A DNA stretch of 64,000 nt from Pelobates cultripes (lineage: Eukaryota > Chordata > Amphibia > Anura > Pelobatidae). Shown piece by piece: positions 1 to 11,149 of the stretch; position 1 is the first letter of the stretch; each line of letters starts with the position of its first letter. The stretch covers positions 233,620,628 through 233,684,627 of the forward strand of contig OW240912.1 of NCBI GenBank assembly GCA_933207985.1, given 5' to 3'. Below the pieces are notes generated by a model, which made no database searches, was not told where the DNA came from, and saw only the letters and a list, made by a program, of their open reading frames with translations. A program made the translations under genes and the position numbers.

Positions 1-1880
1 ACTCTCAGCCAATGAGCTAAAGAATGTTCCTGCTTAGTAGTGTAATGGAGGCAAGGAGCGACACCATGTGAACCCCCAGGTAAGAAGTTATTCAAAGTCA
101 TGTTTGGCATTATAAATGCTACAGTGAGTTGTAGTGATTATGCTTTTTGAAGTCTTACTTTAAAACCAACTGATTTATAATGACAGCCATCATTACAGTT
201 TGGAGTACAATGTAATACATGTTTCTAAAATGATGCAGGAATAGTAATGTATCCCATGCATAAAGTTTAGATGAAATTATGGTTAGGGTTGGTTAGTATT
301 TAGGGTTAAGGGGGCATATGCAATCAAGATCCTGTATAACTCCTATTATTCCTATTTAGGCCCACCCAATTTTAAAGGAATATTCTAAGCACGATAAACA
401 CGATAAACACTGCAGTGGTTATGGTGCCAAGAGAGTGCGGGTGCCATCACACAGTAAGCTGTCAAACCTTTTTGTAAGCACATTTTAACAACTTACCCTT
501 TGACTCAGGTAAGTTTTGAAACCAAAATAAACATTTTGACACCCTATAATGGGAGAGTGAGCTAGTGTGCTGTAGTGGTTATGGTACTTGGAGTGTTCCT
601 TTTAACCATGGCATTGTCCCTTTGACATTTCAGATTCATATCAAATTGAGAAACATGCAAATCAAGTGAATTGTTTTAACTCTCATTTAAAAAAAAAATT
701 AAAAAAATTATTTAATTTCACCCAACTGTGAATTGTCCTAAATTTACAAGGGAATGGAAAAATGTATACAACATCCAGTAAATCTGTACAAATACTCAAA
801 TTCTCTCTTTCCCATTAATTTGTCCCATGCATATGTATGTACTTATAAAATCATTTAAAGGTAAACTCAAAATATATGTTAACCAGATTTTCAGTAAATT
901 CTTTCTATTTAGCAAAAAATCAGCATTCACTCAAAAGTCCAAATATTTTTTTCCTGACCCTGTGTTGCTTTCTGCTCTTCATGGAGAGCCCCAAAAATCT
1001 CTGAATATGTTTAATTTCAATCTAAATCTGTTCTGCAAATCATGCTGAGTTTGGAATGCATTGTTGATATTTTGCATGCTGCGTTCATCTTTACCCTGGA
1101 GGCTGTTTACAAAGGTTTGTTTTAGCAACAGTAAAGGTGTCTTTTTAGAACTCCAATAAATTATCCTTAAAACTATATCCTTAAAATGTACTCAAAATTT
1201 CACTTTCCAGCACTGTTTTATTTATTATATCCTATCTATCACAGCCTTAAGTCCACTTTGTGTTGTGTTTGCACAAATTGTTCACCATTTTGATTCATAG
1301 TTGATATGCTAACATATTTGTAATATACAAAAGGCATATTTAAATAATAAATAAGGTATAAACAATACTACAATGCTAACGCTTGCCCTACAAATGATTG
1401 CAAACTGATAGCATTAATAACTATTTATTAATTCACTCGCTCTTTTTAATTGTTCTATTCATTAAGAAACAATATAACCACACTTGTTAATAAAAATACA
1501 TACAATAGCTGCTGGAAATAAATGTAAAATCGAATTGCAACATAAATACAGTATAAATAAACCTCGACATTTGAACCGGTGTACATAACTGTATGGCAAT
1601 AGCATGTTTGCAAACAAGTCATACTACAGTGTCACTAGAAAACTAATGCTAAAGTAGTCGTCTGTAGAAATATGTGTAAGTGTTAACACACAGTAGTGAT
1701 ACCTTTCGCTGCTCCCTGCAGATTTTCAAGATGTTTCACACTGTTGCACCGTTGCAGTATTCCAGAAGCCTTATTCTGTGTGTCTGTAAGCCTGTTGATT
1801 AGAGCTGGTGTCACAGGTTTAGTGCTGCAGTGCACAGTGCAGCGTTGTTGTCATTGGTTGCCAGGAAGCTGTAGGTAGAG
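1..1880. other. A+T-rich intergenic DNA without recognised features
   Basis: No ORF here resembles a known protein. Short pieces with ATGGTGCC and GTGGTTATGG near 400-430 and 575-600 belong to common dispersed repeats of this genome. Otherwise I see nothing. Confidence 0.5.
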
Positions 1881-1924
1881 TACCTGTTTTCAGGAAGTTG
1901 CAGGCAGTGCGGGGGGCAATAACT

Positions 1925-2215
1925 GAAAGACCTGGTTGCAGAGAGCTGTAGGTGGGATACCTGGTTGCAGAGAGCTGTAGGTGGGATACCTGGTTGCAGA
2001 GAGCTGTAGGTGGGATACCTGGTTGCAGGGAGCTGTAGGTGGGATACCTGGTTGCAGGGAGCTGTAGGTGGGATACCTGGTTGGAGGAATCTGTAGTTGG
2101 AATGCCTAGTTGCAGGGAGCTGTAGTTGGAATGCCTAGTTGCAGGGAGCTGTAGGTGGGATACCTTCTTGCAGGTAGCTGTAGTTGGAATACCTGGTTGT
2201 CAGGGAGCTGCAGGT
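1925..2215. repeat. 29-bp minisatellite
   Basis: About nine to ten tandem copies of a 29-bp unit (CCTGGTTGCAGAGAGCTGTA plus GGTGGGATA). The first four units are nearly identical; later ones drift (GGAATGCCTAG variants). The unit also appears, diverged, at both edges. Confidence 0.9.
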
Positions 2216-2579
2216 TGAATACCAACGCTTAGAGCCTAGAGGAGATTAGGGCGGAGATTTAACAAAGTAACTGCACAACGAATGCTGATGGCTGTGGATA
2301 TCTGAATATAAATTATTCTTTTTTTACATTTTTTTTCTTCTATTACATTTCTTTTATTGTTACTTTTATCTTGTTGTTTCTCATTTTCAATGTTGTTCTT
2401 TTTTTCTGCCGTTGCGTTATCTCTCTCACTATATCAACTTTATCTACAGTAGTTCTTGTATTTTAATCTAAAATATACATCAGTTATATTTAAATTAAAT
2501 ACAATGCATTGCAGTGGACTAGTTATTAAAGGGGCACTTTAAGCTCCATAAACACTAAAACGTCTTGTAGTGCTTAGGG

Positions 2580-2681
2580 CAGTGGTGGCTAACCTTGACA
2601 CCATGGAGTCTAAAAGCTAGCTGAAAATCATGGGAAATGTAGTCCAGAAACAATCTATGGTGTCAAGGTTAGCCATCATTG
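2580..2681. mobile_element. Short hAT-type MITE
   Basis: It has 22-bp inverted ends CARTGRTGGCTAACCTTGACAC (consensus of both ends). It is flanked by GCTTAGGG and GTTTAGGG, an 8-bp target duplication with one mismatch. There is no coding capacity. Confidence 0.8.
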
Positions 2682-2696
2682 GTTTAGGGTATAAGG

Positions 2697-2833
2697 CAGG
2701 GGTCCTCAAACTCCGGCCCCCCAGATGTTGCTGAACTACATCTCCCATGATTCTCTGGCTGTCTATGTAATTCGAAGAATCATGGGAGTTGTAGTTTGGC
2801 AACATCTGGAGGGCCACAGTTTGAGGACCCCTG
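2697..2833. mobile_element. 137-bp hAT-type MITE with perfect 8-bp TSD
   Basis: The inverted ends are CAGGGGTCCTCAAACT and AGTTTGAGGACCCCTG, and internal sequence continues the inverted repeat. Exact 8-bp duplication GTATAAGG at 2689-2696 and 2834-2841. It begins 15 bases after the preceding MITE. Confidence 0.9.
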
Positions 2834-2841
2834 GTATAAGG

Positions 2842-5320
2842 AGACTGTCGGTACCATCTGGTGGTTTGACACCTACTTAAGATTCCCTAAGCTCCCAATG
2901 CACTAAATTCCACTACAGTAGTAGTAAAGAGGGACAGGACATGTGTCATCACCAATGACATGCACATTTGCATGGTTGCTATTTCAAATTCCAAAGAAGT
3001 GGTGTACTTGTGTTTAGTGTTTGCATGTAGAGTTGGTGTTTGATTGCTGGGATGTATGTACATTCACTGTCCCACACATACACACTGAAACACACACTGT
3101 CACCAGGGTTGTATTAACTGCTAGGCTAACAAAGCACTTTCCAAGGGGGTGGCAAAAGTTTCTTCCCCCAAATGCCCTGGCAGATGCCTTGTTAGCCTCA
3201 TGTCATGGGGGGCCCAAGAGCTGGCCACCTTAGGTCCCCCCGAGGCAGAAGCCGGGCGGTGTGGGAATGCTGATCTCTGTGTTCGTTTTGCTATGCTCCC
3301 TCCTACCACCCTCTACTGTGATGTTAGGAGCTAGAATATGTCATTCCAACTCCCGACATCATCATCGCATCATCACAAGGGAGAAGAGCAGGGAGCTCCT
3401 TCGCCAGCTTCATTGACCACCCAGACACCCAGCAATACCATTGGACCCCAGGGATAGTATCCACTTCACCTCGCCCAAAGGTAGGGAGACTGGGTAGACT
3501 TAAATAAAAATGTTAAAAAATAATGTGTGAGTGTATGAAAAAATGTATGAGTATGTCAGTGAGCTAGTGTGTCTCTTTCAGGGTGTTAATGTTACATTAA
3601 TCTGTTAATGAATTAAACAAGTATACTTTCCCAATAATTTAATTAAGATTACAATCTGTCAGTGTGACAAATCAGTGAATATGTGTGGCAGTGAATGTAT
3701 GTGTATCTGAGAGTGTGTGTCTGTCAATGAGTGGGTGTTGCAATGCTGGTCAGTGAATGTGTGTTTGAGTGTGTGGCTGTCATTGTGTGTGTTGGTCAGT
3801 GAGTGTGTAGCGGTCAGTGAGTGTGTGTGTCTGTCAATGAGTGAATGTAAGTGTTTGTATCTGAGAGTGGGTACTGTCAGCAAGTGGGTGTGTCAGCATA
3901 TGTCTGTTAGCCAAAGTGTGTGTTGGCCTTAAACAGGAAGGGGTGCACCCTTTACAGTAAAGGGTGGGGCAAATTTAGGTTGGAGGTACCAGAGTTTAAT
4001 CACGACTAGGGCAGCACAAAATCAAAATACACCACTGACTGACACACATAGATACACAGATGCAGTGGGTGTGGGGAGGGGATAGGGGCCAAAGTGTATG
4101 TGTTGGGATATATGGGCTGAAGCATGTGGAGTATAGCAGTTAAAGTATGTGAGGGCGAAAAGGCCTGTAATGTTTGTGGCGATAGTTGCAATAGTGTGTG
4201 GAGGATAATAGCTGGTATATATAGGGGACATGGGCTGTAGTATGAGGGAGACAGGGGCTGTTGAGGGGAAAGTATAAAAATATATATTAATAAAAAGTTA
4301 AAAAAAAAAAAAAAAAACATTTATTTTCGTTCCCTATGGCTTACCTTGGACCAGGGAGGGGGATTCCCTAGTGGTTGATTGGGAATTTCACCATGTCTGC
4401 ATGCCTAGTGGGTGCAGACGGCTATTTTCTGCCTGCGCCACAGAAAGGATGAGTGTGTTGCTGTGGTAACCCATGACAATACTCTAATACAGAAGCCATA
4501 GCAGGGACCTTCTGGAGATTCAATCTCTCCCTGGACTGCATTAGCATGGGCTTTTATCTCCCTGATGGCTGTGGACCCCCTCCCTCTGTTTTTCTCAGAA
4601 AATACTATTTTTACACTGCTGGGGAGGTTTTTTGCCCCCGGAACAACTACATTACCTTAACAGAAACAACGTTTGCACATCTAGTTAACAGTATTTAACA
4701 AAGTATGGAATTTGCAAACCAGGTTCCTAATGAGAAAAAATTTGGCCTCTGATTTCATTCAAATCAGAAGCAGCAGCTGATAAGCAGACCCAGAAGGTTA
4801 AAATCCAAACTCTGCTGCTTAAATTCAGGGTTTTACAAATCTGATTTGTTTGTTGGCAGTCAATGGGAAATAGTTGTTAATAGAAGGGCAAGGGTTATAC
4901 CATGTGGCAGCTGGCTAGCAGGCTCTGGCCACATTAAATGTAAAAAAATAAATAGGAACTATATTATAAGGAATACGTTTATATCCTGACCAGGGCCAGA
5001 CTAAGAGCCCAGTGGGCCTGGTGCTGACAATTATGATGGGTCTAATTATAAAATCTTATTGACCAAAACCAGTAAAACAGTCTTACCTCCTAAGTGTCAT
5101 GTACCTGATGGAGATGGTGCTGGAGGGAAACTCATAAAATGCAGCTATGAGAAAACACATACCCTGTGCTAATCTCACGCTTTCATCTTTCAAGTAAACA
5201 CATATCCCCTAACAGCAATATCCAGTAAAGCAGGAAGTCTATGGATGGGGTAAAAGGGGGGGCCACTGACACAAATCACATAACCAGAACTGCAGAAAGG
5301 GGTGAACATACACAAAAAGG
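2842..5320. other. Intergenic, diffuse old repeats
   Basis: No gene is visible. It contains a TGTGTCTGTCAGTGAGTG-like array (3,650-3,910), a poly(A) run at 4,299-4,317 that may be an old retroposon tail, and a hAT-like stub CAGGGCCAGACTAAGAG near 4,991. Confidence 0.5.
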
Positions 5321-5329
5321 GGGCATGTC

Positions 5330-6100
5330 TGTGTCCCCATGTCTCCCAGTGTTCCCATGTCACTAGGGGACATTGAGAGACATTGGGACACTGGGAGACA
5401 AGGGGTCACAGATACTAGGGAACACTTGGAGACCTGGGGACACTGGGTGACTGAGACATGACATGTCTCCCAGGGACACTGGGAGACGTGGGGCACTGAG
5501 ACACTGTGATACATAGGGGACACTGGGGACTTTATAAAGACCTGGGTACAGGTTAAATCTATCACAGTGAATGCCTGAGATTTTTTTCTTTTATACTAGG
5601 GGACACTGAGACACTTGGGGGCACTGGGAGACTAGAGGATTCTGAGATACTAGGGGACACAGAGACACTGGGAGACATGGGGCACTTAGACATTGAAACA
5701 TACAGGACACTGTGATACATAGGGGACACTGGAGACTTGATAAAGACCTGGGTACAGGTTAAAACGTTGCTGTGCCCAATAAACCTGCTTAAATCTTTCA
5801 CAGTGAGTGCCTGAGATATTTTATTTTATACTAGGGGACACAGACACTAGGAGACATGGGGACACTGGGAGACATTGGAACACAGACACTGGGAGACTAG
5901 GAAACACTCAGACACTAGGGACACAGAGACACGGGGATACTGAGATACTAGGGACACTGACTGGGAGACATGGGGACACTGGGAGTGCCCCATGTCTCCC
6001 AGGTCTCAAAGTCACCCCGTGTCCCCCAGTTTCTCCATGTCTCTCAGTGTCCCAATATCTCAGCGTCCCCATCTCTCGCAGGCTTGGAGCTGTTGTCTGG
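5330..6100. repeat. GGGACACTGGGAGAC minisatellite with higher-order duplication
   Basis: Variable tandem units of about 15-25 bp around GGGACACTGGGAGACATG. A longer block with GACCTGGGTACAGGTTAAA occurs at about 5,538 and 5,744, showing a tandem duplication of roughly 205 bp. ORFs across it are by-products of the repeat. Confidence 0.8.
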
Positions 6101-6449
6101 ACTCTGTGCAGAGCTGCTCCCCCGCGGATCAGTGAGTAGTGAGAGGCAGGGAGGGAGATGCTGTAACGTCTTATCCCTGCCTCTCTCCATACAAACAGCG
6201 ACCCCTACTGGCTGGCGCTGGTATTGCTGAATAATCTCTGTTTATACTGAGACAGACATTTGTATTGCCGGTATTACTGCAATACCGGCACCGGCTAGGC
6301 AACCTCAAATACCTGAAAAATTCTTCTGAGAAATACCAGGCAACCCTAATACATGAGAAATTCCTGGCAACCCTAGGAGTACTATTTTTTATTTTTAAAT
6401 CAAAGGGCCTATTACATGGGCCTGCAGCTCCGTCAGCCCCTATGTTAAT

Positions 6450-6570
6450 CCCTTTAACTCTTAAACGACAGAATTGAGCAGTGAGACGGCAGGGGTATAA
6501 TCTAGATGGCAAAACTAGTTTATTAAACTAAAGTTGTTTTGATGCGTCTAGTATCCCTTTCACATAAGTT
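6450..6570. mobile_element. Fragment of the outer MITE family seen at 20.5-21.5 kb
   Basis: It shares GAATTGAGCAGTGAGAC, CAAAACTRGTTTATTAA and AAAGTTGTTTTG with 21,450-21,538. Only this terminal part is present. Confidence 0.6.
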
Positions 6571-6599
6571 TCCATCCTAATTCACATCCTCAAACTTAA

Positions 6600-7036
6600 A
6601 GGACCACTCTAGGTACCCAGACCACTTCAGCTTAATGAAGTGGTCTGGGTGCCAGGTCCTTCTAGGGTTAACCCATTTTTTTTATAAACAGCAGTTTCAG
6701 AGAAACTGCTATGTTTATGAATGGGTTAAGCCTTCCCCCAAAGCCTCTAGCGGCTGTCTCATTGACAGCCGCTAGAGGCGCTTGCGTGCTTCTCACTGTG
6801 AAAATCAGTGAGAGCACGCAAGCGTCCATAGGAAAGCATTGTAAATGCTTTCCTATGCGATCGGCTGAATGCGTGCGCAGCTCTTGCCGTGCGTGCGCAT
6901 TCAGCCGAATGGGCGGAGAGGAGGAGGAGAGCTCCCCGCCCGGTGCTGGAAAAAGGTAAGTTTTTACCCCTTTCCAGAGCTGGGCGGGAGGGGGACCCTG
7001 AGGGTGGGGGCACCCTCAGGGCACTATAGTGGTCCT
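6600..7036. mobile_element. TTAA-flanked MITE built of consecutive hairpins
   Basis: TTAA at 6596-6599 and 7037-7040, with inverted ends AGGACCACTCTAG and CTATAGTGGTCCT. The 437 bp hold eight successive hairpins: 6615-6650, 6668-6729, 6743-6779, 6779-6824, 6827-6857, 6862-6907, 6948-6975 and 6996-7021. Several have 15-18 bp near-perfect stems. No ORF of note. The TTAA target suggests mobilisation by a piggyBac- or Kolobok-type transposase. Confidence 0.9.
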
Positions 7037-7040
7037 TTAA

Positions 7041-8160
7041 GGATACTCTGTTTTCCCCACTTAATCCCTGGTAACAAAATGGACAGCACTTATTGAAATA
7101 TATTTATTTAAATTTTGACAAGACAGTACAGAGAAAAAGATACAAGGTTATGTAATACTGTGAATTTATTTAGAAATCATTACCCATAATCATATTTTAG
7201 CTATAATCTACAGTTATTTTTTAACATTGTTAAACATGTTATTAAGCATGTTGCCATGTAAAATGCATTCAGATTTATTTATTTTAATTATGTCCTTGAG
7301 AGTACGTATACATAATATGTATTATAAATGTCTTTTTATTTTTTTAAATGTAGCTTAATGATTGAAGATACAATGGGGCAGATATATTGAGAGACTAACT
7401 TAGTGGTAGGTCTTGCATTTAATCACTTTTGCACAGTTGGTTAATTTATGTAGTGTAAAATGGATTGAAAGAGCTGGAGGATATATTCAATGGAGAAACC
7501 TATAGTACTGAAAAGTACTGCTCATGAACTAAGGAATTTTCCAGAGAAGTTTTTAAAATCTGTTGAGAAAGCTTAACATATAAGCTAAATATCAGCTTGG
7601 AAAGGAATAAAGTGATATTCTAATTCACAAGTTGCAGCTGTGTGGTTGAGTATATCAAAATGATAGATTTGTTTGACCAGCAGGTCTGGTGATTTCTTTA
7701 TCCATATTAGATGAGCAATTTCTTTGTCTGCTACAATACACAACTTTCCAGGGCTAACATTCTAGGTTATTCACTCATAAGAAAATTTGTAGGGTAGACA
7801 AAATCATAACCACCACTCGTTCCCTCCTTACCCCATTATAACTACATACGTACCCAACATATTTCCTGCTTCATTGCAAGACGTCTCCAGAATACTACGC
7901 TCAATAAGCAGCATGCTGCCCCAAATAGTTAAACAGAATCAACAGCAAATTTGACTTTTTTCAGAAGCTGGTCGCTCACACATGTTATAGAGGTTTAGAC
8001 CACAGTACAGCTATCCAAAGCACATATGCATAGAGAAAATAGCTTCATGTACAAGAATGTAACAAAAAACAAAACTACCCCAATTGAAATGAACTATTCC
8101 CTCATCACTAAACTTTACAGGAAAAATGTTGACAGAACAAACTACCGGTATATATAATTG
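7041..8160. other. Intergenic, nothing recognised
   Basis: A+T-rich sequence with no recognisable ORF, repeat structure or RNA gene. Confidence 0.5.

Positions 8161-8163
<3 letters not shown>

Positions 8164-8239
<76 letters not shown>
8164..8239. repeat. (TA)n(CA)n microsatellite
   Basis: About 36 bases of TA followed by about 38 bases of CA. ORFs across it encode only Tyr-Ile or Cys-Val runs. Confidence 0.95.
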
Positions 8240-8240
<1 letters not shown>

Positions 8241-8646
8241 AGTAGTGTTCAGTTTAAATATGCAGTGAATATATAATTTACAGTGCTTATGGTTTATATA
8301 AACTAGCATATTCCCTGTTTGACTAAAACTGGAGAAGTCACAATAACAGTTAGTGTTCAAAAGAACAATTACCAACGTGGGTTTGAATACGTCAGGACCC
8401 AAAAATGTTAAAGTGGCTCTTGACTTGTTCCCTGCTATATGATGTAATGTACGGTGTGTAGTTGTAGTCAGCAGACACTTTGGTTAGCACTGAATGTAGT
8501 TTGCTCAAAAAAAAAAAAAAAAAAGTGGCAGTGTAAAGATGTCTTGTGTACCCTTTGATTGACAGGCAACATATGGCTTTGTCCTAACTTCAACCTTAAG
8601 AATTACGTTGCTGAATTAACCTTTTAAAATGTCATGAATCTGTATA
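8240..8646. other. Intergenic, nothing recognised
   Basis: Unique-looking sequence with a poly(A) run at 8,508-8,524. Confidence 0.45.
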
Positions 8647-8654
8647 TACACAGC

Positions 8655-8780
8655 CAGGGCCGCCATCAGGGGGTGACAACCATGACGGTTGTCACGGGCC
8701 CGGCGGTCCTGGGGGGCCCGGACTGCACAGGTAATCCTCTGCATGCCCGGGCCCCCAGCACTTTAATGTGTGTATGTATG

Positions 8781-8826
<46 letters not shown>

Positions 8827-10056
8827 TATATATATATATACACATACATACATACATATACACACACACACACAATATATATTGTATCGAGTACCGCTAT
8901 GTATATATGCCTCTGCGGGCCCTGCTGGCTTCCAAGCAGGGCCCAGGATATACTTACCTTCCCCTCCAGCACTCTTGTGAGCCACAGAAGTAAAGCGCTG
9001 CCCCGGGTTGTCATGACAACGCTCCGCAGAACGCAATGCATGCTGGGCTCGCATCAGAAATAGAGCACTGGCTGGCAGGATGGAGAACATGGAGGGAGTC
9101 TGCTGGGCTCCTCCTTGCTGGCCCAACAAGCGGAGCCACCGGACCACCAGGGAATCGTGTCCCCCCTCCCTGCCTCTTACCTGTAGCCTCCCTGGGTACA
9201 GGTAAGAGACAGGGAGGGGTGGATACATCTTTTTTTATTATAAAAATTCAACATAAAAAAATACCTCCACCACAAACATACATCAAACAGACAAAATGCA
9301 TCCACTACACAACCATAGACATCATCCACTACACAACCGCACACATCATCCACTACACAACCGCACACATCATCCACTACACACAGCATCCACTACACAA
9401 ACACACCATAAACCACATAAACACACAAACTGCATACACTACACACACACACACACTCTGCATTCACTACACACACACTACATCCATTACACATACTCTG
9501 CAGTCACTATATACACACTACTTCCACTACACACACAAACACTATATTCACAACACAAACAGACTGCATTTACTATACACACAAACACTATATCCACTAC
9601 ACAGACACACTGTATATTCACTATACACACACACTACATCCACTATACATACACACACACACTGCATTAACTACACACACTACATCCACTACACAAACAC
9701 GCAATCTGCATTCACTATTCACATACTACATCCAGTACACAAACACACACTGCATTCACTACACACACACTCTGTCCACTACACAAACATATAATCTGAA
9801 TCCACTATAAACAGCGTATCCACTTTACTCACGCACTTTGTATCCACTACACACATTTTATAGCCACTATACACACACAAACAAATTCAATACACACACA
9901 CTTCATCCTTGTGGGTGGACTTAAGATGGGCCCTGTGGGTGGATTTGGGGGCGGGTCATGTGAGCAGACTTGGGGCAGGTCATGTGGACTGACTTGGGGG
10001 GCGGGCCCCGATGGTGGGCTGTGTCAGGAGCCCCAAAATTTCTGGTGGCAGCCCTG
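8655..10056. mobile_element. Non-autonomous hAT element, 1.4 kb, with exact 8-bp TSD
   Basis: Left end CAGGGCCGCCATCAGG; right end CTGGTGGCAGCCCTG, inverted. TACACAGC flanks both sides (8647-8654 and 10057-10064). The interior is TG/TA microsatellite (8,766-8,876), a GC-rich stretch, then a 650-bp array of CACTACACACA-type units (9,290-9,900). No transposase. Related truncated copies are at 43.2-44.1 kb and 60.5-61.1 kb. Confidence 0.9.
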
Positions 10057-10064
10057 TACACAGC

Positions 10065-10097
10065 CCCCAAATTTCTGGTGGCAGCCCTGTACACAGC
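10065..10097. repeat. Duplicated right end of the hAT element plus TSD
   Basis: The last 25 bases of the element (CCCAAATTTCTGGTGGCAGC and CCTG) are repeated at 10065-10089 and followed again by TACACAGC at 10090-10097. Confidence 0.85.
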
Positions 10098-10975
10098 TAG
10101 AATGTGTATGTATACATTAAATAATAACAATCCATACTTCATTACCGGAACTGGGGCAAACCATCTTGCAATAGTTCACCTTCTTATCTGGGTCCGGCCA
10201 CTTCCTAAGACTCCTGTCCTGTCGGGTAATGTGCATCCGACTTCTGCAAAAGTGCAGAAGTCGGATGACAATCCTGTCCTCCATTCATTGACTCAAAGCA
10301 TATTCCTTATCCCTCTCAGCACAGAATTGACTGATGCCAGCCTGGAAATCTTGTTCTGGGCTGGATAATGACACTCATACTGATAATGATGATGAACTTG
10401 GTTACACCTCCAGCAGCGAAATTCTGCTCAGACTCCAAACAATATAACCACTTCAAATCGCTGAAGTGAAGGGGTTATGGTGCTTGAAGTAACTCTTTCA
10501 AAACTATAAATGTAAGACAAATATAAAATTTAAAATAGAAGTAATAACTTCTATTTATTGTGGATGTCGGATCCACAGGAATGTCTATCTTATATATTGT
10601 TGTTTTTACATTTTTAATTTTCTGTTAAAAAAATAAATTAAATAAAAGAGAAGAAGAAAAAAAAAAGGACATACTGAAACAAGATATGAATACATTCTCC
10701 TTAGCAAACACTAAAAGAAAGAAAAAAAAGAAAAAGAAAAACAAGGAGCACTAATGACAACATTTTAGACTTGTATTATTTGAATTATATATTTAATTGG
10801 ATGGCTCATAATGCTATCATCTATCGCTTTCCAATAGCAGCTGAATATTAGATTTAAAAGCAATACTCAACAAGTAAGTGCATTAATCAGGAGAATACTT
10901 TCTTTGTGTCTAGTCGAAATTCCAGCAGTGTTTCACAGGAATTACTTTACATTTTGCATTTATTTTGTCATCAAT
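10098..10975 (-). other. C11orf54 3'UTR and downstream flank
   Basis: No coding signal is visible. Candidate minus-strand poly(A) signals are at 10964-10959 and 10559-10554. A short ATAACCACTTCA hairpin near 10,445-10,480 belongs to a dispersed repeat seen again near 45,085. The 3'UTR end cannot be fixed from sequence alone. Confidence 0.45.
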
Positions 10976-11149
10976 TTAGTCCCGTCCAACCACGTGTGTG
11001 ACAGCAGGTTTGTCAATGCGGTAAAGAAATTCGGCAGGGTGGAAGTAGCCATGGTACTGCACTGTATCCGGGGTAGTGTCAGTATGGTAGTGTCCTCCTT
11101 CTCCATGGTGACTGAAGCAATGGGTGTGTTCCAGGCGCAAGTCAAAGCC
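10976..11149 (-). CDS. C11orf54: C11orf54 exon 9, zinc-site and stop-codon exon
   Basis: The 174-nt coding part starts after acceptor ATATTTAG and ends with TAA at 10978-10976. It encodes residues 260-316, starting GFDLRLEHTHCFSHHGEGG and ending VVGRD. H267, H269 and H279 correspond to the three zinc ligands in the human structure. A poly(A) signal (AATAAA on the minus strand) lies very close at 10964-10959, with another at 10559-10554. I cannot tell which is used. Confidence 0.95.
   Translation of the reverse strand, partial: GFDLRLEHTHCFSHHGEGGHYHTDTTPDTVQYHGYFHPAEFLYRIDKPAVTHVVGRD

Noticed and set aside
8652..8876. Possible coding exon near GACGGTTGTCACGGGC
   Set aside because: The same phrase recurs at 43,240 and belongs to the hAT element end.
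9036..9794. 252-codon ORF rich in His, Thr and Tyr
   Set aside because: It is a translation of the CA-rich array inside a hAT element, with no domain.
1..10900. Expectation that MED17 follows C11orf54, as in mammals
   Set aside because: No ORF or exon resembling MED17 is visible. It may lie outside the window.
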